From JBFLVQ01 sp040758525 (GTDB lineage Bacteria; Acidobacteriota; Blastocatellia; Chloracidobacteriales; JADJPF01), in assembly GCA_040758525.1 (NCBI GenBank), contig JBFLVQ010000185.1:1-13980 (forward strand): 13,980 nucleotides of DNA. Reading direction: 5' to 3'. Below are positions 1 to 6,945 of the stretch, in pieces. A model generated the notes under the pieces. The model ran no database searches. It saw only the letters and a list, made by a program, of their open reading frames with translations, and was not told where the DNA came from. A program made the position numbers and the translations under genes. Position 1 is the first letter of the stretch; each line of letters opens with the position of its first letter.

Positions 1-3000
1 TAACAGCCCATGCCCAACAATTTTTCTTACCAACTCAGAAAGGTATTAGCATTGCTGTCAATGGTTGTGAAGAGATCTTTTTACTAAAGCAGGATGAAGC
101 TGAGCAAAGGGAATTAAAAGGCGGTGCCTGCCATTCCTATAGACTTACCTTTACTGCCAATCAGTATTTTAGACTTACCGTTGAGCCACGTGAACTAGAC
201 ATAGTGCTATTAGTATTTGATCCTGCCGGCAATAAGCTAGCAGAAATAGATAATCCTCCAGAGACAGGGGTGCCCGAGCAGGTTCTATTAATAACTGAAT
301 CTGCTGGTGACTATCGCATAGATGTAGTATCTCAGGATAAAGGCGAGAAAGTTGGTAGCTATCGTATAGCGATAGATGAGTCTCGTATCGCGGTACGACA
401 AGATATCGATCGCATCAAGGCACGGCAAATATATTTCGAGGCAGAAAGATTACGTCTACAAGACAGACCAGTGCTAATACGTGAAGCGATAAGAAAGTTC
501 CAAGAGTCATTGGAATATTGGCGTAATGCTGGTGAGCGTGCTGCAGAGGCTACCACACTAGCTCGCTTGGGCGCACTTTGTCAGCAAATGAATGAATTGC
601 AGAAATCGATCGACTATTATCAGCAAGCGCTCAAAATACGTAGGGAATTGGGCGATCATAGACAGGAGCCAGAAACACTTCTGGATATAGGTATAGCTTA
701 TTCGTTATTAGGGAACAGAGCAGAAGCACTGAAATATTATCAGCAGACAATAGAACTGGCCAGAACGCATGGTAATCACAAGGTTGAAGCCACTGTCTTT
801 AATCAGCTAGGTCTACTTAGCAGTCAATCTGGTAATATGCGGCAGGCACTCGATTATTATAATCAGGCACTGCGTATACAACAGGCGAATGGTTATCTTG
901 ATGGAAAGGTCACTACACTTATAAATGCCGCAATCGTCTACCTAAATCAAGGTGAACTGGAGAATGCAATCAAATATTATCAGATAGCACTGGCAATAGC
1001 TCGTGAAATTGGTGATAAGAAGAGTGAACCATATGTGCTTACAGGTTTAGGAGCCGTCTACCGCTCATTAGGCGAACTAGAGAGGTCGATCGATTACTAT
1101 CAACAGTCAATTACGTTACTGCGCACTTTAGGTAACATTAGAGGAGAGGCTGCCACACTCAACAATATGGCTATGTCATATTATGAATTGAATAATATGG
1201 AGAGAGCGCTAGAGTACCTTAAACAAGCGCTACCATTAAGGCGAGCTTCTCAAGATCTCTATGGAGAAGCTTACACACTCAAAAATATTGGTCTGGTTTA
1301 CCGAGCTTTGGGTCAACCACATATGGCACTCGACCATTTTCAGCAGTCACTGGCACTGACACATAAAGCGGAAGATCGCCGTGGTGAGGCATATACGCTT
1401 GATAGTATAGGGCAGACCTACTATTCATTAGGCAATATGGAAAAAGCTCTGAAGTACTTTCAACAGGCATTGCCGCTGAGAGTCGAAGTGATGGATAGAA
1501 GTGGCGAAGCTATCACACTCTATAATATTGCACGTGTGGAAGGCAGAATAGGCAGATTAGCAGAAGCGCGCAATAAAATGGAGAGAGCCCTCAACTTGAT
1601 TGAGTTGATACGCTCCAGTGTTGTTAGACAGGAACTGCGCCAATCCTACTTTTCTATTGTGAGAAATAATTATCAGTTCTATATAGACCTATTAATGCAA
1701 CAACACAAACAACAGCCAGCCGCAGGTTATGATGAGGTAGCCTTCAATGCCAGCGAGCGGGCACGTGCACGTAGTCTATTAGAATTGCTTGTCGAAGCCC
1801 GCACTAATATACGTGAAGGTATAGATCCCACATTAGTGGAGCGAGAGAGCAATCTACAACGTCAGCTTAATGATAAAGCCGAACAGTTGATACGTGCAAA
1901 AAGCGCAGCACGCAACAACTCAGTGGAAGCATTACAAAAGCAGTTTCTACTACTGACTGAGGAATATGAGCAGTTGAGAGCTGAGATCCGTAATGCTAGT
2001 CCACGTTATGCTGCACTTACCCAGCCACAACCGCTTAGTCTTAAAGAGGTGCAACAACAGGTTCTTGATGGCGATACGCTACTTTTGGAATATAGCTTAG
2101 GAGAAGAGAGAAGTTATCTTTGGGCAGTTACCATTGATAGTGTGAAAAGTTACCAACTGCCAAAACGGACTGAAATAGAATCTGCCGCACAGCGTGTTTA
2201 TGAGCTTTTAACAGTACGAACTAAACGTTACTCAACAGTTGAAGAGCGTAGAGCACGACTTGCCAAAGCAGAAGCTGAATACTCACAAGCTGCCACCATA
2301 CTAGCTCAGATTATACTTGGACCAGTAATGGAGCAGTTATCTAAGAAGAGATTATTGGTAGTTAGTGATGGAGCATTACATTACATTCCCTTTGCCGCAT
2401 TGCCATTGCCGACACGATCCGCTGAGGCTAGATTTGTGCCATTAATCTTGGCATATGAAGTAGTCAATCTGCCTTCTGCTTCAATGCTGGCAATATTGCG
2501 CCGCGAATCGCAGCAGCATAGACCAGCAGATAGAACCATTGCAATGTTTGCCGATCCTGTATTCAGCATCAATGATCCAAGGGTTAAGTTGGCAGCGATC
2601 AAATATAAAAAAGAGCCTGAAACGGTTAATGTTGTGCTAACTTCCCGTCAATTTGAAGATACTGGCTTGATACGAGCGCTTAGGGATTCAGGTTGGGATA
2701 ATGATGTGCAAACAGATCTGCCAAGATTGATCTACTCAAAAGAAGAGGCCGCTGCCGTAACCGGTTTGGTCTCGGCTAATCAATATAAGTTAGCGCTAGG
2801 CTTTGATGCTAACCGTGCTACTGCTATGAGTAAGGAGTTAGCCAAATATCGCTTTGTCCATTTTGCTACTCATGGTCTGCTTGATAGCACACATCCGGAA
2901 CTTTCTGGAATTGTGCTCTCCCTTATTGACGATCAAGGCCATCCTCAAAATGGCTTTCTACGCCTACATGATATTTATAACTTAAAATTGTCTGCTGAAT

Positions 3001-3296
3001 TGGTAGTGCTCAGTGCTTGTCAGACCGGCTTGGGTAAGGAGGTTAAGGGTGAAGGATTGGTAGGACTGACACGTGGGTTTATGTATGCTGGTGCAATGTC
3101 TGTAATGGCAGGCTTATGGAAGGTTGAGGATGAAGCAACTGCAGAACTAATGCGACTATTTTACGAAAAGATGCTCAAAGAGAATCAGCGCCCAACTACA
3201 GCACTACGTAATGCGCAGTTGGCAATGTGGCGACAAAGGCGCTGGCAATCCCCTTTCTATTGGGCTGCTTTCCTGCTACAAGGTGATTGGCGCTAA
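1..3296 (+). CDS. Exported PPC-TPR-CHAT domain protein (5' partial)
   Basis: The frame is open from base 3 to the stop at 3294-3296, giving 1097 visible residues; the true start lies left of the window. The first visible residues, T-A-H-A then Q-Q, look like the end of a signal peptide with an AxA cleavage site, so the mature protein is probably complete. Residue numbers below count from the GTG at 204. A PPC-like beta domain spans about base 100 to residue 58 (pattern GG-x-C-H-S-Y-R-L, then D-I-V-L-L-V-F-D-P-x-G). Nine TPRs of exactly 40 residues follow at 115-474, then a charged helical stretch at about 540-600. A CHAT caspase-like domain occupies about 628-1028, with the presumed catalytic dyad His890 (HFATHG) and Cys939 (SACQTG) both present. 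Family knowledge: CHAT domains are caspase-fold cysteine peptidases. The substrate is unknown; an internal GTG at 204 is an unlikely start because it would cut the PPC domain. Confidence 0.9.
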   Translation, partial: TAHAQQFFLPTQKGISIAVNGCEEIFLLKQDEAEQRELKGGACHSYRLTFTANQYFRLTVEPRELDIVLLVFDPAGNKLAEIDNPPETGVPEQVLLITESAGDYRIDVVSQDKGEKVGSYRIAIDESRIAVRQDIDRIKARQIYFEAERLRLQDRPVLIREAIRKFQESLEYWRNAGERAAEATTLARLGALCQQMNELQKSIDYYQQALKIRRELGDHRQEPETLLDIGIAYSLLGNRAEALKYYQQTIELARTHGNHKVEATVFNQLGLLSSQSGNMRQALDYYNQALRIQQANGYLDGKVTTLINAAIVYLNQGELENAIKYYQIALAIAREIGDKKSEPYVLTGLGAVYRSLGELERSIDYYQQSITLLRTLGNIRGEAATLNNMAMSYYELNNMERALEYLKQALPLRRASQDLYGEAYTLKNIGLVYRALGQPHMALDHFQQSLALTHKAEDRRGEAYTLDSIGQTYYSLGNMEKALKYFQQALPLRVEVMDRSGEAITLYNIARVEGRIGRLAEARNKMERALNLIELIRSSVVRQELRQSYFSIVRNNYQFYIDLLMQQHKQQPAAGYDEVAFNASERARARSLLELLVEARTNIREGIDPTLVERESNLQRQLNDKAEQLIRAKSAARNNSVEALQKQFLLLTEEYEQLRAEIRNASPRYAALTQPQPLSLKEVQQQVLDGDTLLLEYSLGEERSYLWAVTIDSVKSYQLPKRTEIESAAQRVYELLTVRTKRYSTVEERRARLAKAEAEYSQAATILAQIILGPVMEQLSKKRLLVVSDGALHYIPFAALPLPTRSAEARFVPLILAYEVVNLPSASMLAILRRESQQHRPADRTIAMFADPVFSINDPRVKLAAIKYKKEPETVNVVLTSRQFEDTGLIRALRDSGWDNDVQTDLPRLIYSKEEAAAVTGLVSANQYKLALGFDANRATAMSKELAKYRFVHFATHGLLDSTHPELSGIVLSLIDDQGHPQNGFLRLHDIYNLKLSAELVVLSACQTGLGKEVKGEGLVGLTRGFMYAGAMSVMAGLWKVEDEATAELMRLFYEKMLKENQRPTTALRNAQLAMWRQRRWQSPFYWAAFLLQGDWR
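546..1625 (+). repeat. Nine tandem 40-residue TPR units within the CHAT protein
   Basis: Nine consecutive units of exactly 40 codons (120 bp) can be laid end to end with no gap. Most start with E-A/P-x-T-L and contain L/I-G-x-x-Y near position 8-12, a G at about 16, A-L-x-Y-Y-Q-Q-A/S near 21-28 and a charged turn with G/D at 36-40. This is the long TPR form that binds peptide ligands in eukaryotic and bacterial signalling proteins. The units are clearly diverged in DNA sequence, so they are an old repeat and not a recent tandem duplication. Confidence 0.9.
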
Positions 3297-3522
3297 ATCA
3301 AACTATTCTGTCCGCAGTAATTTTGCCTATTCATATAGGGGGATCCGGAAATTTGAGTGCCCCTGAGAGTATGAAATAGGGTAAAAAGAGGCGTACAGAA
3401 ATGCTATGAACTGCTCCAACCTGACGATAGAAGCCCGGAATATCTGCTACGTAACAAAAGAGATGATATTAAGGTATATACCGTGGAGCTATCTTGAACT
3501 TGTAGAATTTGAAGCTTAACTT
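3297..3522. other. Intergenic region before fabZ
   Basis: This 226-nt gap separates the CHAT gene from fabZ. It holds a small inverted repeat, CCTAT-TCAT-ATAGG at 3326-3339, without a following T-run, so it is not a convincing terminator. A perfect 10-bp palindrome, GGTATATACC, lies at 3473-3482; its TATATA core could be a -10 element for fabZ, but no good -35 was found at the right spacing. A 37-codon ORF (3406-3519) in the fabZ frame ends one codon before the fabZ start and resembles nothing known to me. No RNA gene was recognised. Confidence 0.4.
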
Positions 3523-4026
3523 ATGGAAATGATACTGGACTCGACGCAGATACAGCAAATTCTCCCACACCGATACCCATTCCTATTAATAGATCGCGTG
3601 ATAGAGTTTGAACCTGGCAAACGTATCACGGCGCTGAAAAACGTCACTTTTAATGAACCCTTCTTCCAGGGCCATTTCCCTGGCGCCCCAGTAATGCCAG
3701 GGGTGCTTGTAATCGAGGCAATGGCGCAGGCAGGGGGACTAGTGTTACTTGGCACAATTGACGAGCCGCAGAAGAAGGTGCTGCTTTTTACTGGTATTGA
3801 TAAAGCGAAATTCCGCCGCCCGGTTCTGCCTGGTGACACACTAAAGATCGAGATGACATTACTACGCTTTAACGGCAGACTCTGTCGTCTGCGTGGTGAG
3901 GCTTATGTGGAAAATAGACTGGTTGCAGAGGCGGAAGTAAGCTCCGTGTTGGTCGAACGTAGCGCTATCGAATCGACGCCTCCACCCAATTTCCGCGTCA
4001 AGCCCGTCCCTACGGACGAAAAATAG
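3523..4026 (+). CDS. fabZ: 3-hydroxyacyl-[ACP] dehydratase FabZ
   Basis: FabZ dehydrates (3R)-3-hydroxyacyl-ACP to trans-2-enoyl-ACP in the elongation cycle of type II fatty acid synthesis, in the cytoplasm. The 167-residue product is close to the usual length of about 145-160 with a short extra tail. It shows the family signature LPHRYPFLL-x-DR at residues 14-25, the hot-dog active-site helix with catalytic His51 in QGHFPG, and Glu65 in EAMAQ. ATG 3523 is the first start after an in-frame TAA at 3517-3519; the ribosome binding site is weak (GAAG at 3511-3514), and the second ATG at 3529 has none. lpxA follows 21 nt downstream. FabZ and LpxA both use 3-hydroxyacyl-ACP, so pairing them balances phospholipid and lipid A synthesis (known from other Gram-negatives). 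Confidence 0.97.
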   Translation: MEMILDSTQIQQILPHRYPFLLIDRVIEFEPGKRITALKNVTFNEPFFQGHFPGAPVMPGVLVIEAMAQAGGLVLLGTIDEPQKKVLLFTGIDKAKFRRPVLPGDTLKIEMTLLRFNGRLCRLRGEAYVENRLVAEAEVSSVLVERSAIESTPPPNFRVKPVPTDEK

Positions 4027-4047
4027 TTCTTTGAGGAGACCACTTTG

Positions 4048-4818
4048 GTGATTCATCCTAGTGCAATCATCAGCCCTAAGGCGGAATTGGCCGGGGGTGT
4101 GCGCATAGGGCCTTATGCAATTATTGGTGATGATGTGATATTGCATGAAGGTGTAGAGATTGGCGCCCATGCTCTTGTTGAAGGGCCAACCGAGATCGGA
4201 CGCGATACCCGCCTCTTTCCCTTTGCCTGTCTTGGCCAAGTGCCACAAGACCTTAAGTTCAAAGGCGAACGCACTCATCTATTGGTAGGTGAGCGCAATG
4301 TCTTTCGCGAATTTGTCACAATACATCGTGGCACCGCAGGTGGTGGCGGTATCACTCGTATTGGCAATGATAACTTCTTCATGGCCCAATCGCACGTTGC
4401 ACATGATTGTAGCGTAGGTAGTCATGTTATCTTTGCCAATGGCGCATCACTAGCTGGCCATGTAGAGGTTGCCGATCATGTCACAATCGGCGCCTATTGT
4501 GGCATACATCAGTTCTGCCGTATTGGCCAATATGCCTTTATTGGCGCCTATTCAGTGGTAGTTAAGGATGCTCTTCCCTATGCGCGCTCAGTTGGCAATC
4601 ATGCGTGTTGCTACGGACCAAATACTACGGGACTGCGCCGCAAGGGTTTTAGCGATGAACTGATGCAGCAGATTGGTCATGCTTTCAAACTACTTCTTAC
4701 CTCCAGGTTGAATACAACACAAGCGCTCGAACGAATTAAAGTTGAACTAGACGCAGTGCCTGAGATCGACTACTTGATCAAATTTATTGAATCCTCCCAG
4801 CGCGGCGTGATTAAATGA
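4048..4818 (+). CDS. lpxA: UDP-N-acetylglucosamine acyltransferase LpxA
   Basis: LpxA carries out the first step of lipid A synthesis, moving a 3-hydroxyacyl chain from ACP to the 3-OH of UDP-GlcNAc. The protein is a left-handed beta-helix of hexapeptide repeats (I-G-x-x pattern from about residue 10 to 180) with a helical C-terminus ending in S-x-R-G-V-I-K, as in E. coli. The catalytic His is the second in SHVAH-D-C (residue 119 from this start), and TIHRGT, LAGHV, HQFC and GNHA are all present. Two starts are possible: TTG at 4045 and GTG at 4048, with GAGGAG at 4033-4038. GTG is preferred because it gives M-I-H-P, the common family N-terminus, and a 9-nt spacer. The position matching the E. 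coli hydrocarbon-ruler Gly173 appears to be Ala. Confidence 0.96.
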   Translation: MIHPSAIISPKAELAGGVRIGPYAIIGDDVILHEGVEIGAHALVEGPTEIGRDTRLFPFACLGQVPQDLKFKGERTHLLVGERNVFREFVTIHRGTAGGGGITRIGNDNFFMAQSHVAHDCSVGSHVIFANGASLAGHVEVADHVTIGAYCGIHQFCRIGQYAFIGAYSVVVKDALPYARSVGNHACCYGPNTTGLRRKGFSDELMQQIGHAFKLLLTSRLNTTQALERIKVELDAVPEIDYLIKFIESSQRGVIK

Positions 4819-4843
4819 TATACCAAGGATGTGGCAAAAACGC

Positions 4844-4868
4844 GTGACGTGCTAATCTCTTGTGTCAC
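4844..4868 (+). other. Weak hairpin between lpxA and xseB
   Basis: GTGAC at 4844-4848 pairs with GTCAC at 4864-4868; three G-U pairs could extend the stem, leaving a loop of about 9 nt. TTTT follows about 8 nt later. It could be a weak terminator or attenuator between lpxA and xseB, but the short stem and detached T-run make this doubtful. Confidence 0.22.
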
Positions 4869-4896
4869 TGCTCTGTTTTGATAAAGGATAGAGTAT

Positions 4897-5124
4897 ATGG
4901 TTCAGGATTTTGAGGCATCACTTGCTGAATTAGAAAAGATTGTTGCAGAAATGGAGGCCGGCGATCTGCCACTACAACGTATGCTGGAGCTTTTTGAACG
5001 TGGTGTACAGCTTTCACGCCACTGTCAGCAGCAACTGGATGAGGCAGAGCGCAAAGTAGAGTTGTTAGTTAAAGGGCCGGATGGCGCATTAGCGACCGTC
5101 CCCTTTAACGCGGAGAGTGATTAG
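4897..5124 (+). CDS. xseB: Exodeoxyribonuclease VII small subunit
   Basis: This 75-residue protein is the small subunit of exonuclease VII, which with XseA degrades single-stranded DNA from either end to short oligonucleotides. The family pattern is complete: F-E-x-S/A-L-A-E-L-E-x-I-V at residues 5-16, E-x-G-D-L-P-L at 20-26, then G-V-x-L-S-x-x-C with a heptad-like helix L-D-E-A-E-x-K-V at 47-54. The length is typical. ATG 4897 has AAAGGA at 4883-4888 with an 8-nt spacer. xseA is not in the window. The gene overlaps or abuts the FHA gene, and ispA follows that; xseB-ispA adjacency is common in bacteria. Confidence 0.96.
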   Translation: MVQDFEASLAELEKIVAEMEAGDLPLQRMLELFERGVQLSRHCQQQLDEAERKVELLVKGPDGALATVPFNAESD

Positions 5125-5125
5125 C

Positions 5126-6025
5126 GTGCGACTTACTATTACGCATATCTCCGGATTGAAGAAGGGCGAACGGGAAATCTTCACCAGCTTTCCTATCACG
5201 ATTGGTCGTGCGCCTGGCGCCAGTCTGCGGTTAGCTGCTAATGATACACGTGCCTCTACTAGACATGCTGAAGTGATTGTCGAAGGTAGTAATCTGGTAT
5301 TACGAGATCTCAATTCCACTAACGGTACTTATCTAAAAGGCAAGCGTATTGATCGTATTAAACTAGTCAATGCAGAGGTGATAGAGTTTGGTGTTGACGG
5401 GCCGAAGCTGCTTTTTGAGATCGCCTTCGAAGAAGTAGCGGCAGGACCGCCCCCACTTGCTGGTGGACCTCCTCCATTGGCTGTACAACCCGCCAACTCA
5501 TCCGGCAATTCACCACAATTTGGCATTGCTAACCAGGGACCAGGAATACAACTGGCTGTCTCGCCTGCCACGCCGACACCGGCGGTTGCCCCTATCTCTA
5601 TGCCTCCTATGGCAATCGAGGAGCGTGAGTTTCAATATCGCAATCGCTTCAAATTTATCCTCTTTGGTATCGGGGGTATATTGATGATAGTGGCACTGAC
5701 ACTCTTTTATCAGAATATCTTAGTCTGGAGCATACCAATAGGACTGATCGGCCTGTTCCTTTTTATGATGGGCTGGAGTTGTTCGCGTATCAATATTACT
5801 GCTAGCAGCCAAGGATTGCACTATCAAGGCATATTACGCTCGACAATGATTCGCTGGGAAGATATCACAGAATTACGTGGTTTTCGTAGTCGTACACGTC
5901 TGCTCACCGATCTTGTCTATGAGGTACGTAGCAACAGAAAGAGGATTGTCTTTGCTGCAGAGGATTATCAGGATGGGTTAGATCTTGCTACCCTAGTAGC
6001 GCGACGCACTCGCCTTAAATGGTAG
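5126..6025 (+). CDS. FHA-domain membrane protein with PH-like C-terminal domain
   Basis: Residue numbers count from the upstream GTG at 5117. An FHA fold, which binds phosphothreonine peptides, spans about 5-105 with I-G-R at 29-31, T-R-H at 48-50 and N-S-T-N-G-T at 66-71. A Pro/Ala/Gly-rich linker at about 108-165 contains GPPPLAG and GGPPPLAV in tandem. Two hydrophobic segments at about 178-199 and 202-220 form a membrane hairpin. A C-terminal domain at about 225-300 resembles bacterial PH-like domains (G-L-x-Y, then I-R-W-E-D-I-T). Both soluble parts should face the cytoplasm (inference). GTG 5126 is preferred over GTG 5117 because GGAG at 5112-5115 is 10 nt away, against 1 nt. The gene sits between xseB and ispA; no Ser/Thr kinase is nearby. 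The molecular role is unknown. Confidence 0.85.
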   Translation: MRLTITHISGLKKGEREIFTSFPITIGRAPGASLRLAANDTRASTRHAEVIVEGSNLVLRDLNSTNGTYLKGKRIDRIKLVNAEVIEFGVDGPKLLFEIAFEEVAAGPPPLAGGPPPLAVQPANSSGNSPQFGIANQGPGIQLAVSPATPTPAVAPISMPPMAIEEREFQYRNRFKFILFGIGGILMIVALTLFYQNILVWSIPIGLIGLFLFMMGWSCSRINITASSQGLHYQGILRSTMIRWEDITELRGFRSRTRLLTDLVYEVRSNRKRIVFAAEDYQDGLDLATLVARRTRLKW

Positions 6026-6054
6026 CCGATTGCCAAAAGGACAATAGAGATAAA

Positions 6055-6945
6055 ATGCAACTGCAGGAGTATTTGAGTAAGCAGGGCAAGCAGGTTGATC
6101 ATTGGCTGGATCGTTTAATACCAGGCGAAAATATTCCTCCTAGCGAAATTCACCGTGCCATGCGCTACAGTCTCTTTGCTGGTGGCAAGCGACTACGGCC
6201 TATCTTGGTGTTAGCGGCTGGTGAGGCTTTTCAAGCACAGCCTACTACCCTCTATCCAATTGCCTCTGCTTTCGAGATGATTCATACCTATTCATTGATT
6301 CATGACGATCTGCCAGCAATGGATAATGATGATCTACGTCGTGGCCGCCCTACTTGCCATAAAGTCTATGGTGAAGCATTGGCGATTCTAGCTGGCGATG
6401 CTTTGCTTACACGTGCCTTTGAAGTGCTTGCTAACCTCTCTGTGCCACTCTCAGAACAGGTAAATAAGAGCCAAGTAATTGCCGAAATCGCTGCTGCTGC
6501 CGGCACTGTAAATGGGATGATTGGTGGTCAAGTAGTCGATATTATTTCCGAAGGTAAACCAGTTAGCGCAGAGACGCTCAATTACATACATAATGCCAAG
6601 ACTGGTGCGCTAATTCGCGCTGCGGTACGTGTAGGTGCGATTATGGGGGGCGCAAATGCTACAGAGTTAGAACTGATTACTCGTTATGGTGAAGCTGCTG
6701 GTCTTGCTTTTCAGATTGTTGATGATCTATTAGATGTTCTTGCTACTAGTGAGCAACTTGGTAAGACTGTTGGTAAGGATGCTAATGTAAAAAAGATGAC
6801 CTATGTTGCATTGCATGGTATAGAACAATCTAGACGTAAGGCTAAAGAGTTAGTAAGAGAAGCCACTGAAGTAGTAGGCCGGCTAGCGCGCCCAACTGGA
6901 GTATTACAAGCGATGGCACAATTTTTTATTGAACGTGCTTCATGA
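6055..6945 (+). CDS. ispA: Farnesyl diphosphate synthase (polyprenyl synthetase family)
   Basis: The enzyme condenses DMAPP/GPP with IPP to farnesyl diphosphate for undecaprenyl-PP and quinone side chains. The sequence has GGKRLRP, a first Asp-rich motif DDLPAMD at residues 84-90 followed by NDDLRRG, GDALL, and a second motif DDLLD at 223-227. The four-residue gap in the first motif and Tyr at the fifth position before it match bacterial FPP synthases such as E. coli IspA; geranylgeranyl synthases of this type often carry a smaller residue there. ATG 6055 gives the family-like M-Q-L-Q-E-Y start and 296 residues. ATG 6019 would give 308 residues and overlap the FHA gene by 7 nt but has no visible ribosome binding site. 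The stop overlaps the convergent metH-like gene. dxs is not seen nearby. Confidence 0.93.
   Translation: MQLQEYLSKQGKQVDHWLDRLIPGENIPPSEIHRAMRYSLFAGGKRLRPILVLAAGEAFQAQPTTLYPIASAFEMIHTYSLIHDDLPAMDNDDLRRGRPTCHKVYGEALAILAGDALLTRAFEVLANLSVPLSEQVNKSQVIAEIAAAAGTVNGMIGGQVVDIISEGKPVSAETLNYIHNAKTGALIRAAVRVGAIMGGANATELELITRYGEAAGLAFQIVDDLLDVLATSEQLGKTVGKDANVKKMTYVALHGIEQSRRKAKELVREATEVVGRLARPTGVLQAMAQFFIERAS

Noticed and set aside
546..3296. TPR-CHAT gene as part of a type III-E CRISPR system
   Set aside because: No repeat array, Cas gene or effector is in the window, and the protein appears exported.
3326..3339. Hairpin CCTAT-TCAT-ATAGG after the CHAT gene as a terminator
   Set aside because: The stem is only 5 bp, mostly A-T, and is followed by G-rich sequence, not a T-run.
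3862..4278. Open 138-codon minus-strand frame across the fabZ-lpxA junction
   Set aside because: It is antisense to two certain genes and carries no family signature.
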